DNA of 64,000 nt from Microbispora rosea subsp. aerata (GTDB lineage Bacteria; Actinomycetota; Actinomycetes; Streptosporangiales; Streptosporangiaceae): assembly GCF_014647835.1 (NCBI RefSeq), contig NZ_BMPY01000031.1, forward strand, positions 1-64,000, read 5' to 3'. Positions 25,473 to 35,680 of this stretch are shown here, one piece after another. The stretch's first letter is position 1. The number at the start of each line of letters is the position of its first letter. The translations under genes and the position numbers were made by a program. Below the pieces are notes generated by a model. That model did no database searches. It worked only from the letters and a program-made list of their open reading frames with translations, and was not told the DNA's origin.

Positions 25473-27575
25473 TTGAGCAGCGCAAGCCTTGAGTGGAGTG
25501 ACCTTGACCGGCAGGCGGTCGACGTCGTACGAGCCCTGGCGATGGACGCCGTGGAGAAGGCGGGATCGGGTCACCCCGGAACCGCGATGAGCCTCGCCCC
25601 CGCCGCCTACCTTCTCTTCCAGCGGGTCCTGCGTCACGACCCTTCGGACCCGAAGTGGGTGGGACGGGACAGGTTCGTCCTCTCCTGCGGGCATTCGAGC
25701 CTGACGCTCTACATTCAGCTCTACCTGTCCGGCTACGGCCTGACTCTGGACGACCTCAAGGCCCTCCGGCAGTGGGGCAGCCTCACCCCGGGCCACCCCG
25801 AGTACGGCCACACGGCCGGCGTGGAGACCACGACCGGCCCGCTCGGCCAGGGCATCGGCAACGCGGTGGGCATGGCCATGGCGGCCCGGCGCGAGCGCGG
25901 CCTGTTCGACCCGGACGCCGCGCCGGGCACCTCGCCGTTCGACCACATGATCTGGTGCTTCGCCTCCGAGGGCGACATCGAGGAGGGCATCAGCCACGAG
26001 GTCAGCGCCATCGCGGGGCACCAGAAGCTCGGCAACCTGGCCGTGATCTTCGACTCCAACCACATCTCCATCGAGGACGACACCCAGATCGCCCTGTCGG
26101 AGGACATCGCCAAGCGCTACGAGGCGTACGGCTGGCAGGTCCTGGAGGTCGACTGGACCAAGACCGGCGAGTACGTCGAGGACGTCCAGGCGCTGTACGA
26201 GGCGATGGAGGCGGCCCGCGCGGAGACCGAGCGCCCGACGTTCATCAAGCTCCGCACGATCATCGGCTGGCCGGCCCCGAACAAGCAGAACACCGGCAAG
26301 ATCCACGGCTCGGCCCTGGGCGCCGACGAGGTGGCCGCGACCAAGCGGGTCCTCGGCATGGACCCCGGCAAGAGCTTCGACGTCCCCGACGAGGTGCTCG
26401 CGCACGCGCGCGAGGTCGTCCAGCGCGGCCGGGCCCTGCGCGCCGAGTGGGACAAGGGCTACCAGAGCTGGCGTGAGGCCAACCCCGAGCGGGCGGAGCT
26501 GTTCGACCGCATCTCGGCGCGCAGGCTGCCCGAGGGCTGGGACAAGGTCCTGCCGTCGTTCGAGGTCGGCTCGCAGATCGCCACCCGCAAGGCGTCCGGC
26601 GAGGTGCTGAGCGCGCTCGCGCCGGTGCTGCCGGAGCTGTGGGGCGGCTCGGCCGACCTGGCGGAGTCCAACAACACCACCATGAAGGGCGAGCCGTCCT
26701 TCATCCCCGACGAGTACCAGACCAAGGAGTTCCCCGGTCACCGGTACGGCCGGACGCTGCACTTCGGCATCCGCGAGCACGGCATGGGCGCGATCCTCAA
26801 CGGCATCGCCCTGCACAACGGCACCCGCCCGTACGGCGGCACGTTCCTGGTGTTCAGCGACTACATGCGGCCGTCGGTGCGGCTCGCCGCGCTGATGAAG
26901 CTGCCGGTGATCTACGTGTGGACGCACGACTCGATCGGCCTCGGCGAGGACGGCCCGACCCACCAGCCGGTCGAGCACCTGTGGTCGCTGCGCGCGATCC
27001 CCGGCCTGGACGTCGTCCGCCCGGCCGACGCCAACGAGACGGCCGCCGCGTGGAAGGCCGTGCTCGAGCACACCGACCGCCCGGCGGGCCTCGCCCTGAC
27101 CCGGCAGAACGTCCCCACGCTGGAGGGCACGGGCGACCCGGACGCCGTCGCGCGGGGCGGCTACGTCCTGCGGGACGCCTCGAACGGCCAGCCCGAGGTC
27201 GTGCTGATCGGCACCGGCAGCGAGGTCCAGCTCGCCGTCGAGGCCCGCGCGATCCTGGAGTCGCAGGGCATCCCGACCCGGGTGGTGTCGATGCCGTGCG
27301 TGGAGTGGTTCCGGGCGCAGGACGCCGCCTACCGGCAGACCGTGCTGCCCCCGGCCGTCAAGGCGCGGGTCGCGGTCGAGGCGGGAATCTCGCTGGGCTG
27401 GCGGGAGTTTGTGGGAGATGCGGGCGAGGTCCTGGGTCTCGAGCACTTCGGCGCCTCCGCGCCGTACAAGACGATCTACGAGCAGTTCGGCCTCACCGCC
27501 GACCGTGTCGTGGCCGCCGCCAAGGCCAGCCTGGCCAAGACGGGTGCCGACAGGGGCGAGACGACCGGAAACTGA
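25473..27575 (+). CDS. tkt: Transketolase
   Basis: A 700-residue thiamine-diphosphate enzyme of the non-oxidative pentose phosphate pathway. Seen are [11 protein letters not shown] (about 32-42), the ThDP motif [20 protein letters not shown] through [25 protein letters not shown] with the catalytic Glu, and [18 protein letters not shown]. The TTG start at 25473 is supported by the conserved N-terminus [20 protein letters not shown] and a GAGGGG about 10 bases upstream. It heads the operon tkt-tal-pgi-zwf-opcA-pgl. Confidence 0.97.
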   Translation: MSSASLEWSDLDRQAVDVVRALAMDAVEKAGSGHPGTAMSLAPAAYLLFQRVLRHDPSDPKWVGRDRFVLSCGHSSLTLYIQLYLSGYGLTLDDLKALRQWGSLTPGHPEYGHTAGVETTTGPLGQGIGNAVGMAMAARRERGLFDPDAAPGTSPFDHMIWCFASEGDIEEGISHEVSAIAGHQKLGNLAVIFDSNHISIEDDTQIALSEDIAKRYEAYGWQVLEVDWTKTGEYVEDVQALYEAMEAARAETERPTFIKLRTIIGWPAPNKQNTGKIHGSALGADEVAATKRVLGMDPGKSFDVPDEVLAHAREVVQRGRALRAEWDKGYQSWREANPERAELFDRISARRLPEGWDKVLPSFEVGSQIATRKASGEVLSALAPVLPELWGGSADLAESNNTTMKGEPSFIPDEYQTKEFPGHRYGRTLHFGIREHGMGAILNGIALHNGTRPYGGTFLVFSDYMRPSVRLAALMKLPVIYVWTHDSIGLGEDGPTHQPVEHLWSLRAIPGLDVVRPADANETAAAWKAVLEHTDRPAGLALTRQNVPTLEGTGDPDAVARGGYVLRDASNGQPEVVLIGTGSEVQLAVEARAILESQGIPTRVVSMPCVEWFRAQDAAYRQTVLPPAVKARVAVEAGISLGWREFVGDAGEVLGLEHFGASAPYKTIYEQFGLTADRVVAAAKASLAKTGADRGETTGN

Positions 27576-27585
27576 GGGACGAAGG

Positions 27586-28689
27586 ATGAATGAGAATCTC
27601 AAACGGCTGACCGACGCCGGAGTCTCCATCTGGCTGGACGACATCAGCCGGGAGCGGCTGCGCTCCGGCAACCTCGCCGCCCTGATCCGCGACAAGCACG
27701 TGACCGGGGTCACATCCAACCCCACGATCTTCGCCTCCGCGCTGAGCAAGGGCGACGCCTACGCCGCGCAGCTTCGCGACCTCGCCACGCGCGGGGTGTC
27801 GGTCGAGGAGGCCGTCCGCGCGATCACGACGTTCGACATCCGCTGGGCGGCCGACGTGCTGCGGCCGGTCTTCGACGCCACCCGCGGCGTCGACGGCCGC
27901 GTGTCGATCGAGGTCGACCCGCGCCTGGCCCGCAAGACCGAGGCGACGATCGCCGAGGCACGCGCGCTGTGGTGGCTGGTCGACCGGCCCAACGTGCACA
28001 TCAAGATCCCGGCGACCGTCGAGGGCCTGCCGGCGATCACCCAGGCGATCTCCGAGGGCATCAGCGTCAACGTCACGCTGATCTTCTCGCTCGAGCGGTA
28101 CCGCCAGGTGATGGACGCCTGGCTGAGCGGCCTGGAGAAGGCCAAGGCCAACGGCCTGAACCTGGCCACGATCGAGTCGGTCGCGTCGTTCTTCGTCAGC
28201 CGAGTCGACACCGAGATCGACAAGCGCCTGGACAAGATCGGCACGCCGGAGGCCGCCGAGCTGAAGGGCAAGGCCGCCGTGGCCAACGCCCGCCTGGCGT
28301 ACGCCGCGTACGAGGAGGTCATGAACTCGCCGCGCTGGCAGGCGCTGCGCGCGGCCGGGGCGCACCCCCAGCGCCCGCTGTGGGCCTCCACCGGCGTGAA
28401 GAACCCCGACTACCCCGACACCCTGTACGTGGAGCAGCTCGTCACGGCCGGCACGGTCAACACGATGCCGGAGAAGACGCTGGACGCGACCGCGGACCAC
28501 GGACGGATCTCGGGCGACACCATCCGCCCCTTCTACCAGCAGGCGTGGGACGTCATGGCCTCGCTGAAGCAGGCCGGCATCGACTACGACGACGTGGTCC
28601 GCGTGCTGGAGGAGGAGGGTGTCGAGAAGTTCGAGACGTCCTGGAGCGAGCTTCTCGAAACCGTCGACGGCGAGCTGCGGAAGGCTTGA
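27586..28689 (+). CDS. tal: Transaldolase
   Basis: A 367-residue class I transaldolase that moves dihydroxyacetone units between sugar phosphates. The Schiff-base lysine is Lys140 in [17 protein letters not shown] (41-49), [20 protein letters not shown] and [12 protein letters not shown] are family blocks of the actinobacterial (mycobacterial Tal) subgroup. The ATG at 27586 follows GGGACGAAGG, ten bases after the tkt stop. It is co-transcribed with tkt and pgi. Confidence 0.97.
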   Translation: MNENLKRLTDAGVSIWLDDISRERLRSGNLAALIRDKHVTGVTSNPTIFASALSKGDAYAAQLRDLATRGVSVEEAVRAITTFDIRWAADVLRPVFDATRGVDGRVSIEVDPRLARKTEATIAEARALWWLVDRPNVHIKIPATVEGLPAITQAISEGISVNVTLIFSLERYRQVMDAWLSGLEKAKANGLNLATIESVASFFVSRVDTEIDKRLDKIGTPEAAELKGKAAVANARLAYAAYEEVMNSPRWQALRAAGAHPQRPLWASTGVKNPDYPDTLYVEQLVTAGTVNTMPEKTLDATADHGRISGDTIRPFYQQAWDVMASLKQAGIDYDDVVRVLEEEGVEKFETSWSELLETVDGELRKA

Positions 28690-28696
28690 GCTGCAT

Positions 28697-30322
28697 ATGA
28701 CTATCGAGGTGACCCTCGGCGACGAATCGGACGCCGTCAAGGCGGTCAAGGACAAGCTGGTGGCCGACGGGGTGCCGGCGGCCCTCGCCGCGGGCGACTC
28801 CACGCTGTGGGGCCCGCAGGCGCAGCCCGAGGCCGCGATCCGGCTGGGCTGGCTGAACCTGCCCCAGACGAGCCGGGAGCTGCTGCCCGAGATCGCCAAG
28901 CTGGTGGAGCGGGCCCGCGCCGAGGGCCTGGACCACGTGGTGCTCGCCGGCATGGGCGGCTCCTCCCTCGCCCCCGAGGTGATCTGCGCCACCTACGACG
29001 TGCCGCTGACCGTTCTCGACACCACCGACCCGCAGCAGGTGCGGCGCGCGCTCGCCGACCGGCTGGACCGCACGATCGTGGTGGTGTCGAGCAAGAGCGG
29101 CGGCACGATCGAGACCGACAGCCACCGGCGCGTCTACGAGCAGGCGTTCCGGGACGCCGGCATCGACCCGGCCGAGCGGATCGTGGTCGTCACCGACCCC
29201 GGCTCCCCGCTGGAGCGGGCGGCCATCGAGGCCGGATATCCGGTCGTGCTCGCCGACCCGAACGTGGGCGGCCGCTACAGCGCGCTCAGCGCGTTCGGCC
29301 TGGTGCCGAGCGCCCTGGCGGGCGTGGACGTGGCGAAGCTGCTCGACGACGCCGCCGCGGTGGCGCCGCTGCTGGCCCGAAGCGAGGGCAACCCCGGCCT
29401 GGAGCTCGGCGCGCTGCTCGGCGCGCAGGCCCTGCAGGGGCGCGACAAGCTGATCCTGCGCGACGCGCCGTCGGACATCACCGGCCTGCCCGACTGGATC
29501 GAGCAGCTCATCGCCGAGTCGACCGGCAAGGAGGGCAAGGGCATCCTGCCCGTCGTCGGAGCCGAGGCCGCCGAGGCCGACGACCAGTACCTGGTCACCA
29601 TCGGGCCGGACAGCGGCACGACCGTCGACGGCCCGCTCGGCGCGCAGTTCCTCGTGTGGGAGTACGCCACGGCGATCGCCGGCCGGGTGCTCGGCATCAA
29701 CCCGTTCGACCAGCCGAACGTCGCCGAGTCGAAGGAGAACACCACCAGGATCCTGCGGGAGGCCGGGGACGGCCCGCTGCCGACCGGAACGCCGGTGCTC
29801 ACCGACGGCCCGGTCGAGGTGTACGGCGACCTGCCCGGCGACCTGAAGAACCTGGCCGACGTCCTCACCTGGCTGCTGCGTTCGATCCCCGAGCGCGGCT
29901 ACCTCGCGATCATGGCGTACCTGGACCGGGAGGCCGCGTTCGACGCGGCGGTCGTCGGCGAGGCGTCCTTCGAGGAGATGACCGACACCTGGGCGAGCGC
30001 CGACGTCGCCACCCTGCGGGCGCTGCTGGACTACCGCACCGACCACGCGGTCACGTTCGGCTGGGGCCCGCGCTTCCTGCACTCGACCGGGCAGTACCAC
30101 AAGGGCGGGCCCGCGTCGGGTGTGTTCCTGCAGATCACCGGGGCCGTGACCGACGACGTCGAGGTTCCCGGCAAGCCGTACACGCTGGGCAGGCTGCAGC
30201 TCGCTCAGGCCCTCGGCGACCTGGGCGCCCTGACCTCCCGCGGCAGGCCGGCCGTGCGCCTGCACCTCACCGACCGTGTCGCCGGCGTCAGGCACCTGCT
30301 CTCCGTGGCGGAGGAGCTCTGA
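28697..30322 (+). CDS. pgi: Glucose-6-phosphate isomerase
   Basis: A 541-residue SIS-fold isomerase interconverting glucose-6-phosphate and fructose-6-phosphate. VVLAGMGGSSLAPEV and VVSSKSGGTIET are the sugar-phosphate-binding SIS motifs, and FGWGPRFLHSTGQYHKGGP is the C-terminal active-site block typical of the actinobacterial form. The ATG at 28697 lies seven bases after tal, with GGAAGG inside the tal stop region. It supplies substrate to Zwf, encoded next. Confidence 0.95.
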   Translation: MTIEVTLGDESDAVKAVKDKLVADGVPAALAAGDSTLWGPQAQPEAAIRLGWLNLPQTSRELLPEIAKLVERARAEGLDHVVLAGMGGSSLAPEVICATYDVPLTVLDTTDPQQVRRALADRLDRTIVVVSSKSGGTIETDSHRRVYEQAFRDAGIDPAERIVVVTDPGSPLERAAIEAGYPVVLADPNVGGRYSALSAFGLVPSALAGVDVAKLLDDAAAVAPLLARSEGNPGLELGALLGAQALQGRDKLILRDAPSDITGLPDWIEQLIAESTGKEGKGILPVVGAEAAEADDQYLVTIGPDSGTTVDGPLGAQFLVWEYATAIAGRVLGINPFDQPNVAESKENTTRILREAGDGPLPTGTPVLTDGPVEVYGDLPGDLKNLADVLTWLLRSIPERGYLAIMAYLDREAAFDAAVVGEASFEEMTDTWASADVATLRALLDYRTDHAVTFGWGPRFLHSTGQYHKGGPASGVFLQITGAVTDDVEVPGKPYTLGRLQLAQALGDLGALTSRGRPAVRLHLTDRVAGVRHLLSVAEEL

Positions 30323-30368
30323 CGATGCGATGCGTTACTGGCGAAGGGCCCGCCCGCAGGGAGGACAC

Positions 30369-32027
30369 ATGACGGAGCACCAGGAGCCGCAGGCCCCCGC
30401 CGACGACGCCCGGGAGACGCCGCAGGCGGGAGACGACCTGACCGGCGCGGAACGGGCGGTGCTCGCCGCCGCCCAGGCCGCCACGACGGCCACGACCGAG
30501 CTCGGCATGGCCGCCAACCCGCTGCGGGACCCGCGCGACCGGCGGCTGCCCAGGGTGGCCGGGCCGTGCGTGCTCGTGCTCTTCGGCGTCACGGGCGACC
30601 TCGCCAAGCGCAAGCTGCTGCCGGCGATCTACGACCTGGGGAACCGGGGGCTGCTGCCCCCGGGCTTCTCCCTGGTCGGCTTCGCCCGCCGCGACTGGGC
30701 GCACGAGGACTTCGCCCAGGTCACGTATGAGGCGGTCAAGGAGCACGCGCGGACGCCGTTCCGCGAGGAGGTCTGGAAGCAGCTCAGCGAGGGCATCCAC
30801 TTCTGCCCCGGTGAGTTCAGCGACGACGGCGCCTTCGACGTGCTCGCCATGATGCTCAAGGAGATCGACGAGACTCGGGGCACCGGCGGCAACTACGCCT
30901 TCTACCTGTCGGTGCCGCCGAAGTTCTTCCCGGTCGTGATCCAGCAGCTCAAGCGGACGAACCTGGCCAGGGGCCCCGAGGGCTCCTGGCGCCGGGTCGT
31001 CATCGAAAAGCCGTTCGGGCACGACCTGAAGAGCGCGCGGGAGCTCAACGCGATCACCAGCGCGGTGTTCCCGGAGAGCTCGGTCTTCCGGATCGACCAC
31101 TACCTGGGCAAGGAGACCGTCCAGAACATCCTGGCGCTGCGTTTCGCCAACACGCTGTACGAGCCGATCTGGAACCGCGGCTACGTCGACCACGTCCAGA
31201 TCACGATGGCCGAGGACATCGGCATCGGCGGCCGGGCCGGCTACTACGACGGCATCGGCGCGGCCCGCGACGTGATCCAAAACCACCTGCTCCAGCTCCT
31301 CGCGCTGGTCGCGATGGAGGACCCCACGTCCTTCGACGCCGACGCGCTGCGCCGGGAGAAGGAGAAGGTGCTGCGCGCCGTCAAGCTGCCCGCCGACCTG
31401 GCCGCCAGCACCGCCCGCGGCCAGTATCTGCGGGGCTGGCAGGGCGGCGAGCCCGTCGTCGGCTACCTGGAGGAGCAGGGCATCTCCCCCGACTCCACCA
31501 CGGAGACGTACGCCGCGGTGAAGCTGGAGGTGGCCAACCGCCGGTGGGCCGGGGTGCCGTTCTACCTGCGTACGGGCAAGCGGCTGAGCCGCCGCATGAC
31601 CGAGGTGGCGGTCGTCTTCCAGCGGGCGCCGCATCTGCCGTTCAGCAAGGACGACACCGAGATCCTCGGGCACAACGCGCTGGTCATCCGCGTGCAGCCG
31701 GACGAGGGCATCACCGTGCGCTTCGGCTCCAAGGTGCCGGGCACGGCCATGGAGGTCAGGGACGTCAACATGGACTTCGCCTACGGCGAGTCGTTCATGG
31801 AGTCCTCCCCCGAGGCGTACGAGCGGCTGCTGCTCGACGTGCTCATCGGCGACCCGCCGCTGTTCCCGCACCAGCGGGAGGTGGAGCTGTCGTGGCAGAT
31901 CCTCGACCCGATCGAGGAGTTCTGGGCCTCCCAGGGCAGGCCCGAGGGGTACGCGTCCGGCTCCTGGGGGCCCGCCTCCGCCGACGCGATGCTGGCCAGG
32001 GACGGACGCGCCTGGAGACGGCTGTGA
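30369..32027 (+). CDS. zwf: Glucose-6-phosphate dehydrogenase
   Basis: A 552-residue NADP-dependent enzyme catalysing the first oxidative step of the pentose phosphate pathway. The nucleotide motif GVTGDLAKRKLLP, the substrate site RIDHYLGKETVQNILALRF and the EKPFGHDL block are visible. An N-terminal about 60-residue Gln/Ala/Thr-rich extension precedes the Rossmann fold and is variable among actinomycetes. The ATG at 30369 follows GGGAGGACAC. OpcA, encoded downstream, is required for its activity in related bacteria. Confidence 0.97.
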   Translation: MTEHQEPQAPADDARETPQAGDDLTGAERAVLAAAQAATTATTELGMAANPLRDPRDRRLPRVAGPCVLVLFGVTGDLAKRKLLPAIYDLGNRGLLPPGFSLVGFARRDWAHEDFAQVTYEAVKEHARTPFREEVWKQLSEGIHFCPGEFSDDGAFDVLAMMLKEIDETRGTGGNYAFYLSVPPKFFPVVIQQLKRTNLARGPEGSWRRVVIEKPFGHDLKSARELNAITSAVFPESSVFRIDHYLGKETVQNILALRFANTLYEPIWNRGYVDHVQITMAEDIGIGGRAGYYDGIGAARDVIQNHLLQLLALVAMEDPTSFDADALRREKEKVLRAVKLPADLAASTARGQYLRGWQGGEPVVGYLEEQGISPDSTTETYAAVKLEVANRRWAGVPFYLRTGKRLSRRMTEVAVVFQRAPHLPFSKDDTEILGHNALVIRVQPDEGITVRFGSKVPGTAMEVRDVNMDFAYGESFMESSPEAYERLLLDVLIGDPPLFPHQREVELSWQILDPIEEFWASQGRPEGYASGSWGPASADAMLARDGRAWRRL

Positions 32028-32061
32028 GCAAGACCCATCCGGGGATCGAGCGGAGAGCGGT

Positions 32062-32985
32062 GTGACGACCTTCAACCTGACCGAGACGACCGCGTCGAAG
32101 ATCTCCTCGACGCTCACCCGCCTGCGGCATCAGATGGGCGCGCCCGCCGTCGGCATGGTGCTGACGCTCGTCGTCGTGGTGGACGAGGCGGGGCAGTACG
32201 ACGCCCTGCGCGCGGCCACGGAGGCGGCGCGCGAGCACCCCTCGCGCATCCTGATAGTGATCAGCCGCGACCCGGCCGAGCCCAACCGGCTGGACGCGGA
32301 GATCCGCGTGGGCGAGTCGGCGCCGGGCGAGGTCGTGCTGCTGCGCCTGTACGGCGAGCTGACCGAGCACGCCGACTCGGTGATCACACCGCTGCTGCTC
32401 ACCGACACGCCGGTGGTGGTGTGGTGGCCGGGCGAATGCCCGGCCGTCCCCGCCAAGGACCCCATCGGCAACCTGGGCAGCCGCAGGATCATGGACGCCC
32501 GGTCGGCCGCGGACGCGGTCGCCGCCATCTCCTCGCGGGCCGCCAGCTACGTCCCCGGCGACACCGATTTGGCCTGGACCCGGCTGACGCCGTGGCGCAG
32601 CCTGCTGGCCGCCGCCTTCGACCAGCCCATCGGGAAGATCACCGGAGGTGTGGTCGAGGCCGCGACCGGCAACCCCAGCGCGCCGCTGCTGGCCGCCTGG
32701 CTGTGCGACCGGCTGGGGGCGCCGATCCAGATCACCGAGTCCGCCGGCCCCGGCCTCACGGGCGTACGGCTGTCGATCGAGGGCGGCGGCGAGCTCACGG
32801 TGAGCAGGACCGACGCCAGGCTCGCCACGCTGTCGCGGCCCGGCAACCCCGACCGGCGGGTCGCCCTGGCCCGCAGGCCGACCTCGGAGCTGCTGGCCGA
32901 GGAGCTGCGCAGGCTCGACCCCGACGACATATACGCCGCCGCGATCCGCCGCCTGGCGGAGATGAAGGGGCGGGGATCGCGGTGA
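32062..32985 (+). CDS. opcA: Glucose-6-phosphate dehydrogenase assembly protein OpcA
   Basis: A 307-residue protein that supports Zwf oligomerisation or redox regulation in cyanobacteria and actinomycetes. Diagnostic segments are ASKISSTLTRLRHQMGAPAVG at the N-terminus in part, LLTDTPVVVWWPGECP and LPRLPMG-region equivalent DPIGNLGSRRIMDA, and TDLAWTRLTPWRSLLAAAFD. The start is GTG 32062 after GGAGAGCGG. Its stop overlaps the pgl start (GTGA). Its place directly after zwf supports the assignment. Confidence 0.94.
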   Translation: MTTFNLTETTASKISSTLTRLRHQMGAPAVGMVLTLVVVVDEAGQYDALRAATEAAREHPSRILIVISRDPAEPNRLDAEIRVGESAPGEVVLLRLYGELTEHADSVITPLLLTDTPVVVWWPGECPAVPAKDPIGNLGSRRIMDARSAADAVAAISSRAASYVPGDTDLAWTRLTPWRSLLAAAFDQPIGKITGGVVEAATGNPSAPLLAAWLCDRLGAPIQITESAGPGLTGVRLSIEGGGELTVSRTDARLATLSRPGNPDRRVALARRPTSELLAEELRRLDPDDIYAAAIRRLAEMKGRGSR

Positions 32986-33761
32986 CCGCCGTTCCCACCG
33001 TCATCGTCCACCGCGACGCCGAAGTGCTGGCCCAGGCCGTGGCCGCCCGCCTCATCACGCGGCTGGTGGACACCCAGGCGGCCCGCGGCTCCGCACACCT
33101 GGTGCTGACCGGCGGCACCGTGGGCATCGCGACGCTCGCCGCCCTCGCGGGGACGGCGGCGCGCGACGCCATCGACTGGCGGGCGCTCGACATCTGGTGG
33201 GGCGACGAGCGGTTCCTGCCGACCGGCCACCCGGAGCGCAACGAGACCGGGGCACGCCAGGCCCTGCTCGACCACGTCGACGTCGACCCGGCGCGGGTGC
33301 ACCCGATGCCCGGCCCCGACTCGGGGATGACCGCCGAGGAGGCCGCCGACGCGTACGCGGTGGAGCTGGCCAAGGCGGCCAGGCCCGAGGACCACGGGCC
33401 GGTGCCGTCGTTCGACCTGCTGCTGCTCGGCATGGGCCCCGACGGCCACGTGGCCTCGCTGTTCCCCGGTCTGCCGGCCCTCTACGAGGAGGAGCGGCCG
33501 GTCGTGTCCGTGCACGGCTCCCCCAAGCCGCCGCCGACCCGGCTGTCGCTGACGTTCCCCGCGCTGCGGGCCGCCAGGGAGATCTGGGTCGTCGCGGCGG
33601 GCGAGGAGAAGGCGCAGGCGGTCAGGATGGCGCTGTCCGACGCCGGACCGTTCCAGGTGCCGGCCGCCGGGGCGCGCGGGCGGCAGCGAACGCTGTTCCT
33701 GCTCGACCGCGCCGCCGCGCACAAGATCCCGCCGTCCCTGGGGCGCATCGCCTCCCCCTGA
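32982..33761 (+). CDS. pgl: 6-Phosphogluconolactonase
   Basis: A 259-residue DevB/SOL-type lactonase, the second oxidative pentose phosphate step. LVLTGGTVGIATLAAL, DIWWGDERFLPTGHPERNE and LLLGMGPDGHVASLFPG are the canonical motifs of this NagB-like fold. The GTG start at 32982 overlaps the opcA stop by four bases. It is the last gene of the operon, followed within 10 bp by a strong terminator. Confidence 0.96.
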   Translation: MTAVPTVIVHRDAEVLAQAVAARLITRLVDTQAARGSAHLVLTGGTVGIATLAALAGTAARDAIDWRALDIWWGDERFLPTGHPERNETGARQALLDHVDVDPARVHPMPGPDSGMTAEEAADAYAVELAKAARPEDHGPVPSFDLLLLGMGPDGHVASLFPGLPALYEEERPVVSVHGSPKPPPTRLSLTFPALRAAREIWVVAAGEEKAQAVRMALSDAGPFQVPAAGARGRQRTLFLLDRAAAHKIPPSLGRIASP

Positions 33762-33770
33762 CGAGAGACG

Positions 33771-33820
33771 ACGGAAACGGCCGGGCCGGGGCCCACACAC
33801 CCCCGCCCGGCCGTTCCGTT
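33771..33820. terminator. Terminator of the tkt-pgl operon
   Basis: A long hairpin pairs ACGGAAACGGCCGGGC... with ...GCCCGGCCGTTCCGTTT, loop CCCACACAC. The stem of about 18 bp is nearly perfect and ends in CCGTTTCC. It also lies beyond the 3' end of the convergent coiled-coil gene and may serve both. Confidence 0.8.
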
Positions 33821-33953
33821 TCCACGCGGGCTCGGCCCATCACCCTGGTCGTACGGGCATGGCAATTCGCGACACCCCGTGGTCGTTCATGACGTCATCG
33901 CCTGTGAGGTGCCCGCTTCTTCGCGGCGCGGGCAGCCGCGACGCGTTCACCGC

Positions 33954-34802
33954 TCATCCCGGGAGCCTGTTGTGCAGGGCGGCGCGGGCCTCATCGACGC
34001 GCTCGCGGGCAGAGCGGGCGGCGCGTTCGGCGTCGGCCTCCTCGCGCCGGGCGACCTCCAGCCGGTGGTCGGCCGACCTCAGCTTCTCCTTGGCCTTGGC
34101 CAGCTTGGCGGTGAGCGCCTCGACCTTGGCCGCGCGCCGTTCGTGCTCGCGTTCGGCCTCGGCCCGTTCGGCCTCCCGGTCGGCGCGGGCCCGCTCCGTC
34201 TCCCGCGCCACCCGCTCGGCCTCGGCGAGGGCCTCCTCCAGCCTCTTGGCGCGGCTCTCGGCCTCGCGTCCGGCCTTCGGCGCGGGCTTCGCGCGTGCCG
34301 CCGGTGCGGGCGCGGGCCGTACGACCGGGGCGGGGGTGAAGCCGCTGTAGCTCAGGGGGCGGGCCAGCGTGCCCCGGCGCACCTGCTCGGCCGCGTCCTC
34401 GTCCACCACGGCGGCGTCGAGGGTCTGCTCGATCTCCAGGTCGGCCGTGGGGGCCAGCGGATGCCCGGCCGCCTCGGCCTCCTCGCGTACGGACCGGACG
34501 AGCCGGGCGATGAGCGGGGTCCGCTCGCGGCCGGCCTCGGCCAGCGCGTCGGCGTCCTGGGCGCGCCAGGCCTCCCGCAGCCGCCGGCCGAGGTCGAGCA
34601 GCCGGCCGATCTCATCTGAGCGCTCCCGGGCCGTCCGGTTGACCGCCCAGGCCACGACGGTGGGCTTGCGCAGCGCGTTGATCCGCTTGGCCAGCGCGGC
34701 GTCCCCCGCCGCCTTCGCTTCCTTCGCCAGCGCTTCACGGGCCGCGGTGAACTCCTCGGGCACCACGCCGTAGAGCCGCCCGGCCGCCTCATCGACGTCC
34801 AC
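33954..34802 (-). CDS. Coiled-coil protein of unknown function
   Basis: A 282-residue protein. Residues 1-110 are helical with motifs YGVVPEEFTAAREALAKEAK and RKPTVVAWAVNRTAR, and are recognisable in many actinobacterial hypothetical proteins. After an Ala/Pro-rich hinge (about 145-170), residues 175-280 are an almost uninterrupted Arg/Glu/Ala coiled coil. There is no signal peptide or membrane segment. The GTG start at 34802 is chosen because similarity begins at VDVDEAAGRLYG; no clear ribosome-binding site is seen. It is divergent from the YciI-like gene. I cannot assign a function. Confidence 0.75.
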   Translation of the reverse strand: MDVDEAAGRLYGVVPEEFTAAREALAKEAKAAGDAALAKRINALRKPTVVAWAVNRTARERSDEIGRLLDLGRRLREAWRAQDADALAEAGRERTPLIARLVRSVREEAEAAGHPLAPTADLEIEQTLDAAVVDEDAAEQVRRGTLARPLSYSGFTPAPVVRPAPAPAARAKPAPKAGREAESRAKRLEEALAEAERVARETERARADREAERAEAEREHERRAAKVEALTAKLAKAKEKLRSADHRLEVARREEADAERAARSARERVDEARAALHNRLPG

Positions 34803-34849
34803 AGACCACGTGTACCCTTTGGCGCTCCACCGTGGTAGGTGATCTCCGC

Positions 34850-35398
34850 ATGGAGTTCTTCTGCTACCACCGCGATCGGCCGGGCTCGATGGCACTGCGC
34901 CACGAGCTGGCCGAAAAACACTGGTCCTACATGGACCGGTACGCCGCGACGATGATCGCCCGTGGCCCGACCCTCGACCGCGCCGCGGGCGTCGCCACCG
35001 GCAGCGTGCACATCGTCGGCCTGCCGGACCCCGCCGCCGCCCGCGCGTTCGCCTTCGACGAGCCCAACTACCAGGCCGGTGTGTATCGGGACGTGATGGT
35101 GCGGCGGTGGCGCAACGCGCTGGGGCGCACCATGTGGGACTTCCCCGGCGGCCGGGACGGCGGCAACCGATATCTGGTGCTGGGTTTGGGCCGCGGGGAG
35201 GCCGCCGACCTCGTCCCGCCACCCGACCGGGACGAGCTGATCGCGTACGGGCCGCTGCTGTCCGACGACGGCGCCGCCTGGCTGGGCACGGCGGTGCTGC
35301 TCCGCGCGCCGGACCCGGACGCGGCACGCGCCGTCCTGACTCCGGACCGGTACGCCGTGATCGAGGTGCACGACTGGCAGTTCGGCGGGCGGCGGTAA
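34850..35398 (+). CDS. YciI-like (dimeric alpha-beta barrel) protein
   Basis: A 182-residue protein with two YCII-type halves. The first reads MEFFCYHRDRPGSMALRHEL then HWSYMDRYAATMIARGPTLD, the usual YciI core with His and the AGVATGSVHIVGLPDPAAAR continuation. The second half repeats the pattern (DRDELIAYGPLLSDDGAAWL). These proteins are small cytoplasmic enzymes or ligand binders of uncertain reaction. The ATG at 34850 is preceded by AGGTGA; an upstream in-frame GTG at 34832 is less likely. Confidence 0.82.
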   Translation: MEFFCYHRDRPGSMALRHELAEKHWSYMDRYAATMIARGPTLDRAAGVATGSVHIVGLPDPAAARAFAFDEPNYQAGVYRDVMVRRWRNALGRTMWDFPGGRDGGNRYLVLGLGRGEAADLVPPPDRDELIAYGPLLSDDGAAWLGTAVLLRAPDPDAARAVLTPDRYAVIEVHDWQFGGRR

Positions 35399-35640
35399 CA
35401 GTCCGCGGCGGCCGTGATCGGGTCGAGGGGCGATGCGTAGCAGCATGTGACGCGATGGCGACGTGTGCGGGAGCAAAAACCGGCGCTCGACCTCCTCGGC
35501 CCTCCAGCCGGGGCGAGCGTGCACAAAATGCCATCAATTGTGCAGAAATCGCCAAGACATGCACGCCCGTTCCGGGGCACACTGACGCCTGTCTTCCGTT
35601 ACTCGGACGGGGCAAACACGCGGGTTGAGGAGCGCGCGTG

Positions 35641-35680
35641 TTCTGCCGCGGCCCGCATGGGCATGCGGGCCGCGGCAGAA
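35641..35680. terminator. Perfect 19-bp inverted repeat, terminator-like
   Basis: TTCTGCCGCGGCCCGCATG (35641-35659) is followed by GG and by its exact inverse complement (35662-35680). It is followed by ATCCCTACTC, with no long U-run. It sits at the 5' edge of the broken nuclease gene and overlaps that gene's only in-frame ATG codons. It may be the terminator of a lost upstream gene. Confidence 0.7.
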
